Shown: positions 28,652 to 38,807 of the stretch, in pieces
Position numbering within the stretch: position 1 is the first letter of the stretch
Layout: the number at the start of each line of letters is the position of its first letter
Assembly (NCBI RefSeq): GCF_000614125.1
Contig: NZ_BAKJ01000014.1
Coordinates: 30,109-94,108 of the forward strand
Reading direction: 5' to 3'
Source: Bacteroides rodentium JCM 16496
Lineage (GTDB): Bacteria; Bacteroidota; Bacteroidia; Bacteroidales; Bacteroidaceae
Length of the DNA stretch: 64,000 nt
Position numbers and translations under genes: made by a program
The notes under the pieces: generated by a model
Told to the model about the DNA's origin: nothing
The model's database searches: none
What the model saw: only the letters and a program-made list of their open reading frames with translations

Positions 28652-30214
28652 TTATTTCGTCACGCGTTCCAGCCACTTCACCATGCCCAGCATGACACCC
28701 ATCGACACGATGCAGACAGCAAAGAATACACTCCAGCACTCCCAAATAGGAATCTTGTTATACATCAGCGGGCCTACCCACAAGAAGAGGTTACCGATGG
28801 CCGTAGCACCTAACCACAATCCCTGACACAATCCCTGAATATGTTTAGGAGCCACTTTGGAAACAAACGAAAGCCCTAACGGAGAAATGAACAGTTCGGC
28901 TACAGTCAAGAAGAAGTAGATGACTATCAGCACCCACGGCCCAGCTTTCAATCCGGACTTGGCAGAATCGGCCATTTCCTTGAACTCAGTGCCCGAAGGA
29001 TATCCCTGGATGGCTGAATAGACTGCGAGGAACAAGAAAGCAAGTCCCGCGATTCCCATACCGATGGCAATCTTCTTGGGCGTGGAGATTTCCCGACCGC
29101 GACGGGTCAAAGAGCCGAAGAACATCATGATAAGCGGAGTGAGTGTAATAACGAAGAAAGGATTCACCGCCTGCCAGATTTCAGGAGCAATGCTGTCCGT
29201 CACCACAAAGTCACGAGCAAAGTAAGACAGAGACTGTCCGTTCTGGTGGAAAGAGAACCAGAAAAAGATGACGATACCCAGCACGGCAAACAAAGCATAA
29301 AGACGCTGTTTGATTTCTTTAGCCATAGCAGCCTTTTCTTCCGGAGTATAGTCCACAGACTCCTGTTTTACCTTCTTGCCCGGTGTGGGAAATACTTTAC
29401 GGCACAAGACAAAAATAAAAAGAGAAATGAGCATGGCCACTACCGATGCGATGAACGAATAATGAATACCGGTATTGAACACGTCAAGATACTGGTTGGA
29501 GAACGCTCCCAAGTCACCGGTAGCCGTACCACCTACCTTGGCAATAAGTTCAGTGAAGTTGGCAAGCTTGTCGGCAGCCATGTCTGCCCCATCTTTAATG
29601 TACTGATGACACAAGGCGGGAAGGTCGGCATTGTACGCCAGGCTGTGCGCCTTCAGCCACCATTCCCTGAGCAAAGGAGCCACAAACGGGGCAACCAGTC
29701 CACCGATATTGATGAACACATAGAAAATCTGGAAACCGGAGTCACGGCGGCTCTTGGCCAGCTTCACGGCTTCGGGGCCTTGTTTCTGGGCATCTTTCTC
29801 AAAATTGTCATACATCTGCCCCACAATGGCCTGCAAGTTTCCCTTGAAAAGGCCATTGCCGAAAGCTATAAGGAACAAGGCGAAACAAGTCAGGGGAAGC
29901 AACCATCCTACATTTCCAGAAGTGGCCAGCACCGGAACAGACAAAATGACGTAACCCAATGACATCACTATCAGTCCCGACATGATGGTCCCTTTATAAT
30001 TTTGAGTCCTGTCGGCAATGATGCCTCCCACCAGACTCAACACATAAATTCCACAATAAAATACCGAATAAATAATGGCACTCGTCTCATCGCTCAAACC
30101 AAACTTGGAGCAAAGGAACAATACCAGCACGGCATTCATAATGTAATAGCCGAAACGCTCTCCCATATTGGAGATGGCAGCTGCCAATAGACCCTTAGGG
30201 TGATTCTTGAACAT
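28652..30214 (-). CDS. POT/PTR family peptide MFS transporter
   Basis: 520 residues with 12-14 membrane helices. The N-terminal GERFGYYIMNAVLVLFL corresponds to the ExxERFxYY proton-coupling motif of POT transporters, followed by GGIIADRTQNYKGTIMSGLI (PTR2 signature 1 type) and FYVFINIGGLVAPFVAPLL (signature 2 FYxxINxG). A long cytoplasmic loop separates the halves. It imports di- and tripeptides with protons. Transcribed alone from a good promoter (30266-30273, minus). Confidence 0.92.
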   Translation of the reverse strand: MFKNHPKGLLAAAISNMGERFGYYIMNAVLVLFLCSKFGLSDETSAIIYSVFYCGIYVLSLVGGIIADRTQNYKGTIMSGLIVMSLGYVILSVPVLATSGNVGWLLPLTCFALFLIAFGNGLFKGNLQAIVGQMYDNFEKDAQKQGPEAVKLAKSRRDSGFQIFYVFINIGGLVAPFVAPLLREWWLKAHSLAYNADLPALCHQYIKDGADMAADKLANFTELIAKVGGTATGDLGAFSNQYLDVFNTGIHYSFIASVVAMLISLFIFVLCRKVFPTPGKKVKQESVDYTPEEKAAMAKEIKQRLYALFAVLGIVIFFWFSFHQNGQSLSYFARDFVVTDSIAPEIWQAVNPFFVITLTPLIMMFFGSLTRRGREISTPKKIAIGMGIAGLAFLFLAVYSAIQGYPSGTEFKEMADSAKSGLKAGPWVLIVIYFFLTVAELFISPLGLSFVSKVAPKHIQGLCQGLWLGATAIGNLFLWVGPLMYNKIPIWECWSVFFAVCIVSMGVMLGMVKWLERVTK

Positions 30215-30265
30215 AAAAGCAGTAGGTTTTTAATTAGTAATAAGATTAAATTCTTTATATTTTTG

Positions 30266-30273
30266 CAAATATA
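30266..30273 (-). promoter_or_regulatory. Bacteroides -7 box (TATATTTG) of the POT transporter
   Basis: Exact TAnnTTTG on the minus strand, 51 bp before the ATG at 30214. The overlapping plus-strand sequence TATTTTTG (30259-30266) also fits the consensus, so orientation rests on the gene. Confidence 0.5.
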
Positions 30274-30332
30274 TACTTTTTTGCGAATATTCTCCCCAAC
30301 AAAACGCAAGAACTCATCCGGAACACCACTTT

Positions 30333-30812
30333 TTATACGCCAGAAAGAACACAAACTTCTGCACGCACTTTCCTTACCAAATCCTTCGGGTCCAGTTTAA
30401 GCTGCAAACCGCGTTGTCCGGCACTGATATAGATATACGGAAACCGCAGGCACGTTTCATGGATATAGGTAGGGAAAGGCTTCTTCATGCCGATGGGTGA
30501 ACAGCCTCCGCGGATGTAGCCCGTCAGAGGTAAAAGTTCCTTAACCGGAATGAGGTCGCACTTCTTGTTGCCCGATGCCTTTGCCGCCAGTTTCAAATCC
30601 ACTTCGTGCTCACCCGGGATGACACAGACAAAGTAACCGGATTTATCGCCGTGAAGAACCAGTGTCTTGAATACGCAATTGATGTCCTCACCCAAACTGG
30701 CGGCTACGTGCACGGCGCTCAAATCGTTCTCATCCACCTCGTAGGGAATGAGTTCATAGGCTATCTTGGCCTTGTCGAGAAGCCGCGCTGCATTCGTCTT
30801 ATTAATTTTCAT
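30333..30812 (-). CDS. ybaK: Cys-tRNA(Pro)/Cys-tRNA(Cys) deacylase
   Basis: 159 residues covering the complete YbaK/EbsC fold: NAARLLDKAKIAYELIPYEV, VFKTLVLHGDKSGYFVCVIP with the conserved lysine, the LAAKASGNKKCDL segment, GYIRGGCSPIGMKK (glycine-rich substrate loop) and ISAGQRGLQLKLDPKDL. It hydrolyses Cys wrongly attached to tRNA-Pro. Close in length to E. coli YbaK (159). The gene ends ~120 bp upstream of the POT gene and may be its own unit; no consensus promoter is seen before it. Confidence 0.93.
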   Translation of the reverse strand: MKINKTNAARLLDKAKIAYELIPYEVDENDLSAVHVAASLGEDINCVFKTLVLHGDKSGYFVCVIPGEHEVDLKLAAKASGNKKCDLIPVKELLPLTGYIRGGCSPIGMKKPFPTYIHETCLRFPYIYISAGQRGLQLKLDPKDLVRKVRAEVCVLSGV

Positions 30813-31172
30813 AATATATTTCTTATAAGTTAGTAAACGACGTAAATTAGTTCATACTATATTCTAATATCTATTTACACTGAATATTTTGCAACTATTC
30901 AGCAATAGGAAAAAAACGTTGACGGAATTGAACGATGTGGAAAAACCGAAAAACAGAACATTTTCCTACCTGCTCCCTACCCGCTCCCTACCTGGTTCCT
31001 GCCTACTCCCTATCTGCTCCCTCTATATATACACGGAGCAGATAGGGGGAAAATAGAAAGCTGGTAGGCAGAAAACCGAAAAACAGAACAAAATGAAGTC
31101 TGTGCATACCTCTAAAAAGGGGAAATGAAAGCTGTCAATTTCGCCAACGGGTAGGGAAAAATATTTTGGTAA
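30813..31172. other. 360-bp intergenic region with repeats, no gene
   Basis: Between ybaK (start) and uvrA (end), both minus strand. It holds no coding frame. It is occupied largely by the repeat at 30942-31090 described separately; the rest is A/T-rich. A uvrA terminator with a T-run is not evident. Confidence 0.7.
30942..31090. repeat. Repeat block: direct repeats around CTACCTGCTCC-type units and a hairpin
   Basis: AAAACCGAAAAACAGAACA occurs at 30942-30960 and again at 31072-31090 in the same orientation. Between them are about five degenerate copies of CCCTAYCTGCTCC and a perfect 13-bp inverted repeat (31008-31020 with 31035-31047). The 3' side also carries complementary GGTAGGCAG. No known element family is recognised. 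Confidence 0.8.
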
Positions 31173-34007
31173 TTACGAAAATATTTTCAGCTCTTCACGC
31201 AGGAATTTCGGAGTATAGCCTTTCTCGCTCTTCGCCACCTCTTCGGGTGTTCCGCAGGAGAGGAGTTCCCCTCCCCCTTTGCCGCCTTCGGGACCCATAT
31301 CGATGATGTAGTCCGCCATCTTGATGACATCGAGATTATGCTCTATGACGATGACGGTGTTTCCTTTGTCAACAAGTCTGTTCAGTACATTCATCAGTAC
31401 GCGGATATCTTCGAAATGGAGTCCGGTGGTAGGTTCGTCGAGGATATAGAGTGTCTTGCCCGTATCACGCTTGGAGAGTTCCGTAGCCAACTTCACGCGC
31501 TGGCTCTCACCTCCGGATAGCGTGGTGGAGGACTGTCCCAGCTTGATATAGCCCAATCCCACTTCCTGGATAACCTTAATCTTATTCAATATCTGAGGCA
31601 CATTCTCGAAGAACTCCACCGCACGGTTGATGGTCATGTCCAGCACATCGGCAATGGACTTGCCTTTAAAGCGCACTTCCAGCGTCTCGCGGTTATAGCG
31701 TTTGCCGTGGCACACCTCGCAAGGCACATACACATCCGGCAGGAAGTTCATCTCAATGCATTTGTAGCCGTTGCCCTGGCAAGCCTCGCAGCGCCCGCCA
31801 CTGACGTTGAAGGAAAAGCGTCCCGGCTTGTACCCGCGTATCTTCGCTTCGGGCAGGCCGACAAACAGATTGCGGATATCCGAAAACACACCCGTATAGG
31901 TGGCAGGATTGGAGCGCGGCGTACGTCCCAGGGGAGACTGGTCCACATTCACCACCTTGTCTATATGCTCCAGCCCTTCAATGCTGTCATAGTCCAAAGG
32001 GTCTTGAAGGGAGCGGTAGAACTTCTGCGAAAGAATAGGCTGCAACGTCTCGTTGATAAGCGTAGACTTGCCGCTGCCGGAGACACCGGTAACACAAATC
32101 AGCTTGCCCAACGGGAACTCCACATCCACATTCTTCAGATTATTGCCCTTGGCGCCTCGCAGCCACAGGCTGTGCCCATTGCCCTCGCGACGCTTGGCAG
32201 GCACCTCAATGGCACGTTCTCCATTCAAGTATTGGGAAGTCAGCGTATGCGTCCGGAGCATTTCTCGGGGAGTGCCGGCAAAGACGACATCCCCTCCCAG
32301 GCGACCGGCTTTCGGACCCATATCAATGACGTAATCGGCAGCCAGCATCATGTCCTTGTCATGCTCCACCACAATCACGGAGTTGCCAATGTCGCGCAGG
32401 TCCTTCAGAGAGTGTATCAAGCGTTGGTTGTCACGCTGGTGCAGGCCGATACTCGGCTCGTCCAATATATAGAGCACATTCACCAGCTGAGAGCCTATCT
32501 GCGTAGCCAGGCGGATACGCTGGCTCTCTCCACCGGACAGGCTGACGGAGCTGCGGTTCAGCGACAGATAATCCAGACCGACATCGAGCAGAAACTTGAG
32601 CCGCGTACGGATTTCCTTCAGAATTTCACCGGCAATCTGCTGCTGCTTGCTGCTGAGATACGGGTCCACGTTTGCCAGCCAGTCATACAGCTCATTGATG
32701 TCCATCGTGGACAATTCGTAGATGTTCTTGTCGTGGATGCGGAACGAAAGCGCTTCCTTGTTCAGCTTGGCGCCATGGCACTCCGGACAAACGGCAGTCT
32801 TGGCAAACTGGTCCGCCCACTTCTGTGCCGTGGCGGAAGCGTCCTTCTCCTGCAGCATCTGGATATACTTTACAACACCCTCAAACGTCACGAAGTAATC
32901 GGAAGAGGTGCCTATCAACGAACTCTTTATCTTGATGCGCTCGTCTGAGCCGTAGAGCACCTCGTCCAGCGCATCCTCCGGCAGCTCCTTCACCGGAGTT
33001 TTCAGCGTTGCCTCATACTTCTCCAGCAAGGCGGTAATCTGCCAGAAAATCATGCTGTTCTTGGCTTTCCCCAAAGGTGCGATGGCACCTCCGGCGATGG
33101 AGAGCTCGCGGTCGGGAATCACCTTGTCAATATCAATCTGGCTCACTACCCCTAACCCTTTGCACTTGGGGCATGCGCCCTGCGGGGAGTTGAAGGAGAA
33201 GTTGTGCGGTGCCGGTTCCCGATAAGACAAGCCCGTCACGGGACACATCAGCCGCTTGCTGTAATGGCGCACGCTGTCGGTCTGCGCATCGAGTATCATC
33301 AACAGCCCGTCGCCCTGGCGCATGGCGGTGGCCACGCTGTTCTTCAGGCGCGTGTCGTCCTTATCCGCCACCACAAGCTTGTCTATCACCACCTCCACAT
33401 CGTGGTTCTTGTAGCGGTCCAGCTTCATGCCGGGCAGGGCTTCGCGCACCTCGCCGTCCACACGCACATAGAGGTAGCCCTTCTTGCGCACTTGCTCGAA
33501 GAGCTCCTTGTAGTGTCCCTTACGGTTACGCACCAGTGGGGCAAGGATGTAGATGCGCTTTCCTTTATAGTCTTTCAGGATGAGGTCCAGTATCTGCTCT
33601 TCAGTGTACTTCACCATCTTCTCGCCCGAGAGGTAGGAATAGGCATCGCCGGCACGGGCAAAGAGCAGACGCAGGTAGTCGTACACTTCGGTGGTGGTGC
33701 CCACGGTGGAGCGTGGATTCTTGTTCGTGGTTTTCTGCTCGATGGAGATAACCGGGCTCAGTCCCGTTATCTTGTCCACGTCCGGACGCTCCAGGTTTCC
33801 CAGGAAGTTGCGGGCGTATGCCGAAAAAGTCTCGATATAGCGGCGCTGCCCCTCGGCAAAGATGGTATCGAATGCCAAGGAAGACTTTCCGCTTCCGCTC
33901 AAGCCGGTTATCACGGTCAGGCTGTTACGGGGGATTTCTGCATCGATATTCTTGAGGTTGTGCACGCGCGCACCATATACATTGATATATTCTGTTTCTT
34001 CTTGCAT
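31173..34007 (-). CDS. uvrA: Excinuclease ABC subunit A
   Basis: 944 residues, complete and uninterrupted. Two ABC ATPase modules: Walker [10 protein letters not shown] near the N-terminus and GVSGSGKST in the second half; signatures [12 protein letters not shown] and [12 protein letters not shown]; Walker [14 protein letters not shown] and [13 protein letters not shown]. Zinc-finger cysteines include CPKCKGLG and [10 protein letters not shown]...CEVCHGKRY. UvrA dimers find bulky DNA lesions and load UvrB in nucleotide excision repair. Transcribed alone from the TATTTTTG promoter; uvrB lies 8 kb away at 42329. Confidence 0.97.
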   Translation of the reverse strand: MQEETEYINVYGARVHNLKNIDAEIPRNSLTVITGLSGSGKSSLAFDTIFAEGQRRYIETFSAYARNFLGNLERPDVDKITGLSPVISIEQKTTNKNPRSTVGTTTEVYDYLRLLFARAGDAYSYLSGEKMVKYTEEQILDLILKDYKGKRIYILAPLVRNRKGHYKELFEQVRKKGYLYVRVDGEVREALPGMKLDRYKNHDVEVVIDKLVVADKDDTRLKNSVATAMRQGDGLLMILDAQTDSVRHYSKRLMCPVTGLSYREPAPHNFSFNSPQGACPKCKGLGVVSQIDIDKVIPDRELSIAGGAIAPLGKAKNSMIFWQITALLEKYEATLKTPVKELPEDALDEVLYGSDERIKIKSSLIGTSSDYFVTFEGVVKYIQMLQEKDASATAQKWADQFAKTAVCPECHGAKLNKEALSFRIHDKNIYELSTMDINELYDWLANVDPYLSSKQQQIAGEILKEIRTRLKFLLDVGLDYLSLNRSSVSLSGGESQRIRLATQIGSQLVNVLYILDEPSIGLHQRDNQRLIHSLKDLRDIGNSVIVVEHDKDMMLAADYVIDMGPKAGRLGGDVVFAGTPREMLRTHTLTSQYLNGERAIEVPAKRREGNGHSLWLRGAKGNNLKNVDVEFPLGKLICVTGVSGSGKSTLINETLQPILSQKFYRSLQDPLDYDSIEGLEHIDKVVNVDQSPLGRTPRSNPATYTGVFSDIRNLFVGLPEAKIRGYKPGRFSFNVSGGRCEACQGNGYKCIEMNFLPDVYVPCEVCHGKRYNRETLEVRFKGKSIADVLDMTINRAVEFFENVPQILNKIKVIQEVGLGYIKLGQSSTTLSGGESQRVKLATELSKRDTGKTLYILDEPTTGLHFEDIRVLMNVLNRLVDKGNTVIVIEHNLDVIKMADYIIDMGPEGGKGGGELLSCGTPEEVAKSEKGYTPKFLREELKIFS

Positions 34008-34033
34008 GTTGATTTATCCTATCGTTTTAACTG

Positions 34034-34041
34034 CAAAAATA
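34034..34041 (-). promoter_or_regulatory. Bacteroides -7 box (TATTTTTG) of uvrA
   Basis: Exact TAnnTTTG on the minus strand, 26 bp before the uvrA ATG at 34007. Confidence 0.55.
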
Positions 34042-34120
34042 ACTGTTTCCCCCCGAATATCAGTCGAAAAGCGCTATTTTTCAGTTTTGAAATGCACAAT
34101 ATTATTTCTTAACGCAATCC

Positions 34121-34153
34121 TTTGGTTAAAATGCCACAATATTCGTACCTTTG
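34121..34153 (+). promoter_or_regulatory. Complete Bacteroides promoter (TTTG - 21 bp - TACCTTTG)
   Basis: -33 box TTTG at 34121-34124, 21-bp spacer, -7 box TACCTTTG at 34146-34153, 43 bp ahead of the LysM gene ATG. The best-formed promoter in the window. Confidence 0.8.
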
Positions 34154-34196
34154 CGGCTACTTTGGGAAATTGTAAACATAAACCAACGATTACTGA

Positions 34197-35989
34197 ATGA
34201 AAACGATTAACCGCATTATCTGCTCTCTGCTGCTTGCCGGTGCATGCAGTCTGGGTGCAGTAGCACAAGAGAATCAATCTTATTTTCTGCATACTATCGA
34301 GAAAGGACAAAGTCTTTATTCCATCGCCAGCATGTACGGCGTCAGCCAGTCGGACATCATCAAACTGAACCCCGGCAGTGACGAGAAAATATTCATCGGA
34401 CACACGTTGCGTATCCCACGCAGTGCCGCCAACGCACAAAAAGAAACATACCACACCATCGCATCCGGCGAGACCCTCTACCGGCTGACCGTGAAATACA
34501 ATGTATCCGCCAAAGCCATCTGTGACGCCAACCCGGGACTGAGCGCCGAGAATTTCCGTATCGGACAAGTAATCCGCATACCTTCCACAACCGAGGCCGA
34601 AACCATGGCCCCGACCGAGACACTAAGCAACAACACGGTGATTGCCAACAACAATATTCCCGGTCCCGTAGAGTCACGCTGCCGCGACATGCACAAGGTG
34701 AAACGGAAAGAAACCGTATTCAGCATCAGCCGTGAATACGGCATCAGCGAAGCCGAGCTGATTGCTGCCAATCCGGAGCTGAAAGGCGAAAACAAAATAA
34801 AGAAGGGAACCTTCCTCTGCATCCCCTATCCCAAGGCACAGACGGAGCAAAGCACGCAGTTGCAGGCAACGCCTACCGACAGCGAGCTGTTTCGCGAAAA
34901 CAGAAAAGAGACAGAGCGTTTCAGCACCATCAAGCTGCCGTCATCCTCCCCTTCCTGGACGGGGTATCGAAGAGCGAGTCCTCCCGTATGGTGGAATACT
35001 ACGAAGGCCTGCTGATGGCCGTAGACAGTCTGAAACGTACCGGTACTTCCATCGACTTGTACACTTACAACTCGGGCCCCGAAAGTGCCTCGCTGAACTC
35101 CATCCTGGGTAAAAGCGAGATGAAGGACATGGATATCATCTTCGGGCCTCTGTACCAACAGCACATCAAGCCGCTGGCCGAGTTTGCCAAGAAACAAGAC
35201 ACACGCCTGGTGATACCATTCACATCGAAAGACAACACGGTATTCCAGAACCCGGCGGTCTATCAGATAAATACTCCCCAATCCTATCTGTATTCCGAGG
35301 TGTACGACCACTTTGTGCGCCAGTTCCCCAACGCCAACGTCATCTTCATTGAAGCCAGCCAGGGCGCCAAGGACAAGGCAGAATTCATCAAGGGACTGAA
35401 AGACGAACTGCGCAACCGTTCCATCCCGATGAAGAGCCTGAAAGAGAATGTCACCGCAGAATCCCTGAAAACGGTATTACGCACGGACCGCGAGAATATC
35501 TTCATCCCCACATCCGGCAGCAACCTGACATTGATCAAGATACTTCCCCAACTGACACTGCTGGTGCGCGAGCAGCCCGAAAGCCGTGTCCACTTGTTCG
35601 GCTATCCGGAGTGGCAGACCTACACCAAAGACCACCTGGAAGCCTTCTTCGAACTGGACACCTATTTCTATTCCTCTTTCTATACCAACAACCTGCTTCC
35701 TGCCGCCATCAACTTCACCAAGAGCTACCGCAGATGGTATGGCAAGGAGATGGACGAGCGCTATCCCAAATTCGGAATGCTGGGCTTCGACACCGGCTAT
35801 TTCTTCCTGAAAGGACTGGCACGCTACGGCTCGTCCTTCAAGAAGAACATGCAAGGACTGGATTTGATTCCCATCCAGACCGGCTTCAAGTTCCAACGGG
35901 TAAACAACTGGGGGGGCTTCATCAACAAGAAGGTGTTTTTTGTGCACTTCACCAAGAATTTTGAGCTGGTGAAGCTGGACTTTGATTAG
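34197..35989 (+). CDS. LysM-repeat protein with periplasmic-binding-protein-like domain (one frameshift)
   Basis: About 597 residues after adding one G near 34934 (giving [20 protein letters not shown]). A signal peptide ([20 protein letters not shown]) is followed by three LysM repeats, each ~45 residues ([60 protein letters not shown]), which bind peptidoglycan. The second half looks like a type 1 periplasmic binding fold ([46 protein letters not shown]), as in LysM/receptor-type proteins of Bacteroidetes. It probably links wall binding to sensing or an envelope function; exact role unknown. No frame defect beyond the one base. Confidence 0.85.
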
Positions 35990-36076
35990 GGGTTAGGGAT
36001 TAAGGATTAGGGATTAATCATCTGAGACTCCACTATATAACTATTAACTTGTAACTCGTAACTTGTAACTTATAAC

Positions 36077-36778
36077 ATGAACCTGAGAACAATCATCATA
36101 TTCGCCCTGCTGGTGTGTGCATGTGTATTGCCCCTGCATGCACAGGTGGGCGAGCAACGCCACAACTTCGCTGTCGGTGTCAATGGAGGCATCAATCTGA
36201 ATAGCGTAAGCTTCTCTCCCTCTGTCAAGCAGAAGAATCTGATGGGCATCAACGGCGGTGTGACAGCCCGATACATCTCCGAGAAATATTTCAGTATGAT
36301 TTGCGGTGCACAAATTGAGCTGAACTTCTCGCAGCACGGTTGGGACGAGTACTACGAAGACTATCCCACACTGAGCTACACCCGCACCATGAACTATGTG
36401 GAAATACCCTTCCTGGCACATCTGGCATTCGGCAAGGAACGCGGTCTGCAATTCTTCATCCATGCCGGTCCACAGATAGGTTTCCTGCTTGGCGACAGTG
36501 AAAAGATAGACGGTGACTGGGACGGCACTGTAGCAGACTCCTACACCAACATCACCGTAGAACAGCACGGCAAGGCCATAGACAACAAATTCGACTATGG
36601 CATTGCAGGCGGAGCAGGCATAGAGCTGCGCACCAAGGCAGGCAATTTCATTGTAGAAGGAAGATACTACTATGCTTTGTCCGATTTCTATGGCAGCACC
36701 AAGAAGGACTTTTTCTCACGCTCCGCACACGGAGTCATTACGGCCAAGATAACTTATCTGTTCGACTTGAAGAAGTAA
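36077..36778 (+). CDS. PorT-type outer-membrane beta-barrel protein
   Basis: 233 residues. Signal peptide ends at LPLHAQ, followed by a PorT-like barrel: NFAVGVNGGINLNSVSFSPS, GINGGVTARYISEKYFSMIC, MNYVEIPFLAHLAFG, GLQFFIHAGPQIGFLLG and an aromatic ending KITYLFDLKK. The NYVEIPxL segment is typical of the outer-membrane PorT family. It follows the LysM gene by 87 bp, after a low-complexity GGATTAAGGATTAGGG block, and ends at a strong terminator. Similar fold to 5831-6505. Specific function unknown. Confidence 0.85.
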   Translation: MNLRTIIIFALLVCACVLPLHAQVGEQRHNFAVGVNGGINLNSVSFSPSVKQKNLMGINGGVTARYISEKYFSMICGAQIELNFSQHGWDEYYEDYPTLSYTRTMNYVEIPFLAHLAFGKERGLQFFIHAGPQIGFLLGDSEKIDGDWDGTVADSYTNITVEQHGKAIDNKFDYGIAGGAGIELRTKAGNFIVEGRYYYALSDFYGSTKKDFFSRSAHGVITAKITYLFDLKK

Positions 36779-36865
36779 TGCCTATAGGAAACACCCGCTT
36801 CCACACGTAGGGAACGACAATTTCCTCTAATGGGGGAAGGACTGCCCCCCAAGCGGAAACAATAA

Positions 36866-36911
36866 AAAAGGCAGACCACATATCTCGAATGAAATACGTG
36901 GTCTGCCTTTT
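36866..36911. terminator. Bidirectional terminator between PorT-type and DUF4293 genes
   Basis: AAAAGGCAGACCAC (36866-36879) and GTGGTCTGCCTTTT (36898-36911) form a perfect 14-bp stem; A/T-runs on both sides serve converging genes. Confidence 0.9.
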
Positions 36912-36939
36912 GTTATTTATCAAGTAGATAAACCTTCTC

Positions 36940-37401
36940 TTATCTTCTTAGACGGTCTGCCGCCTTCACCATCACCTCATCTTTATAGATGGCACGGAAG
37001 GCCAGATAGTTGAGGATGATGGCCACCACCGGAAGGCAAAGAGCCCATCCGAGCTGGAAAGCCGTTGCATCCAAATCGCCCTTCAAAACAAACATAAATA
37101 CGCAGAAGGCTATGTAGTAGCCTATCAGGAGAATGCTGCTGAAAATCGTCATGCGTATTTGCAACATACGGTTACGGAAAAGGAATATCGTGCAGAAGGC
37201 AATAAGCGCACTGAGCAACAATATTCCGAACAAGCCCCAAGTAGACTGAAATCCTCCGTCGGCCAAAGCCACTCCCAGAGGTTTGAAAACATGCGCCGTC
37301 ACTCCGTCCGCTCCGATGAACTGTCCTACAGGCATACAGATTGCCACAACCAGCAGGACGGTTACCAACAACAAATAAACAGATTGAATACGTTGTATCA
37401 T
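36940..37401 (-). CDS. DUF4293 family membrane protein
   Basis: 153 residues with four membrane helices: MIQRIQSVYLLLVTVLLVVA at the start, then GLFGILLLSALIAFCTIFLF, MTIFSSILLIGYYIAFCVFM and LCLPVVAIILNYLAF. The N-terminal MIQRIQSVYL is the DUF4293 signature, a protein common in Bacteroidetes beside rpoZ. Function unknown. Its ATG shares one base with the rpoZ stop (TAATG), so the two are coupled, and the group rpoZ-DUF4293 follows bamD on the same strand. Confidence 0.9.
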   Translation of the reverse strand: MIQRIQSVYLLLVTVLLVVAICMPVGQFIGADGVTAHVFKPLGVALADGGFQSTWGLFGILLLSALIAFCTIFLFRNRMLQIRMTIFSSILLIGYYIAFCVFMFVLKGDLDATAFQLGWALCLPVVAIILNYLAFRAIYKDEVMVKAADRLRR

Positions 37402-37736
37402 TACTGCAGTTTTTCTTTTTCCTTAGCCGGGTTACGATAGTAAATCTTGCCCTCCACATACTCTTGTGTTGCAATCAATGTCGGCTTCGGCAGTTTTTCG
37501 TAATAGCGGGAAATTTCAATCTGTTCCCGGTTTTCGAACACTTCTTCCAGATTGTCATTGTAAGAGGCAAACTCAGCAAGCTTTTTGGAAAGGTCGTTCT
37601 TGATTTCCACACTAATCTGGTTGGCACGTTTTCCGATAATCGCTACGCTTTCGTATACATTACCGGTATCCTCACACAACTCCATCATATCACGGGTCAC
37701 CGTAGTAGTAGGAGCATTTGTCTTTCTGTAATCCAT
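37401..37736 (-). CDS. rpoZ: DNA-directed RNA polymerase omega subunit (Rpb6-like)
   Basis: 111 residues. The central NVYESVAIIGKRANQISVEI is the omega/Rpb6 core helix pair (RxxxIxxRAxQI-type), with an extended N-terminus (MDYRKTNAPTTTVTRDMMEL) and a C-terminal tail found in Bacteroidetes. It binds and stabilises the beta' subunit of RNA polymerase. Placed between bamD and DUF4293 in a likely three-gene operon (41-bp gap to bamD). Confidence 0.92.
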   Translation of the reverse strand: MDYRKTNAPTTTVTRDMMELCEDTGNVYESVAIIGKRANQISVEIKNDLSKKLAEFASYNDNLEEVFENREQIEISRYYEKLPKPTLIATQEYVEGKIYYRNPAKEKEKLQ

Positions 37737-37778
37737 AAATTTATCTATTGTATTAATTACAAATTATTAATTACTAAA

Positions 37779-38600
37779 TTACTCTTGTTCTTCGCCTCCC
37801 TCGCCCAGCATTTTCTGTGCCTCCTTGAAGATTCGGTCGGCTTCCTTCGTATACTTGCTTTCAGGGAATTCGTTTTTAAAGGCATAACATTCATCTACCG
37901 CTTCACGGTAACGTTCGGCTCTTTTATCTTCCACACTATATACTGCCAATTCATACTTGGCACGCAAGATAAGAATGGACAAGTCTTCACGCAGATTGGT
38001 ATAAGGGTAATCTTTCAAGGCATTCTGAGCGGTGATGACGCAAGCCTGATAATTGTTGCCCAGATAATTACCCATGTTATAGTAAAGCTTTGCAGACAGA
38101 TACTCTTTCATTACCAGCTTGTCCTGCAAGGCAAATATCATGTTCTGCGCTTCCTCTTTCTTGGAACTTTGCGGGAAGTATTCCATAAACATCTGCAATT
38201 GCTGGATGGCGCTATACGTGCCGGATTGGTCCAAACGCGGCTCCGGAGTATCCAGATACAAGGCCTTGCCAGCGTGGAAACGTGCCAATTCGGCGAATGT
38301 ACCGCGGGGATAAACGTTGTAGTATTGGATGAAAGTCTGTGCAGCAGTCTGATAATCCTTTTGGTTATAGTAACTCATGCCCAGCATATAGAGGGATTCC
38401 TCCGCTTTATCAGTACCTTTGAGAATGGCAATCAATTCGTTGAGCAAAGTAGCAGCACGATTGTACTGACCTTTTGCGAAGTAATTTTTTGCCGCTTCGT
38501 ACTTGTATTCGTAATCTGTGCTTTTCAGCAATTTGTTGTATTCTCCACACGAGGAGAGCAGCAATGCTGCAAGCAGAGTTATTAGGATATTCTTCTTCAT
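37779..38600 (-). CDS. bamD: Outer-membrane assembly lipoprotein BamD
   Basis: 273 residues. The lipoprotein signal MKKNILITLLAALLLSSCGE puts the acylated Cys at 18. Tetratricopeptide-like repeats follow (KYEAAKNYFAKGQYNRAATL, SYYNQKDYQTAAQTFIQYYN, TFAELARFHAGKALYLD, then YLSAKLYYNMGNYLGNNYQA), as in BamD of the BAM complex that inserts outer-membrane beta-barrels. The long C-terminal helix region ends acidic (LGEGGEEQE). First gene of bamD-rpoZ-DUF4293, with a good promoter just upstream. Confidence 0.93.
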   Translation of the reverse strand: MKKNILITLLAALLLSSCGEYNKLLKSTDYEYKYEAAKNYFAKGQYNRAATLLNELIAILKGTDKAEESLYMLGMSYYNQKDYQTAAQTFIQYYNVYPRGTFAELARFHAGKALYLDTPEPRLDQSGTYSAIQQLQMFMEYFPQSSKKEEAQNMIFALQDKLVMKEYLSAKLYYNMGNYLGNNYQACVITAQNALKDYPYTNLREDLSILILRAKYELAVYSVEDKRAERYREAVDECYAFKNEFPESKYTKEADRIFKEAQKMLGEGGEEQE

Positions 38601-38621
38601 TACTTTTGTTCAAATAATGCG

Positions 38622-38652
38622 CAAAGATAGGGGTTCGCATCGAATAAAGCAA
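38622..38652 (-). promoter_or_regulatory. Bacteroides promoter of bamD (TTG - 20 bp - TATCTTTG)
   Basis: On the minus strand: -7 box TATCTTTG at 38622-38629 (exact), spacer of 20 bp, TTG at 38650-38652. The bamD ATG is at 38600. Confidence 0.7.
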
Positions 38653-38722
38653 CGATACGAGCCTTAATTTTTCAAAAACCAGACGAACGGGCAGGAATTA
38701 GGGATGAACGGGGGGGAAGGAG

Positions 38723-38804
38723 GGATGAGGGATTAAGGATTAGGGATTAGTGGCTGTGCTATCAACCTGCATAGTCCTCATCCTTCATCCTTAATCCCTA
38801 ATCC
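38723..38804. repeat. Imperfect inverted repeat of GGATTAGGG-type sequence
   Basis: Arms at 38723-38749 and 38775-38804 are complementary with about four mismatches over 28 bp and are built from GGATTAAGG/GGATTAGGG units. It starts just past the end of the ACT gene and before bamD, both minus strand, so may end the paaK-ACT transcript. The same low-complexity unit occurs at 35988-36016 and inside addA near 45885. Confidence 0.75.
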
Positions 38805-38807
38805 TTT

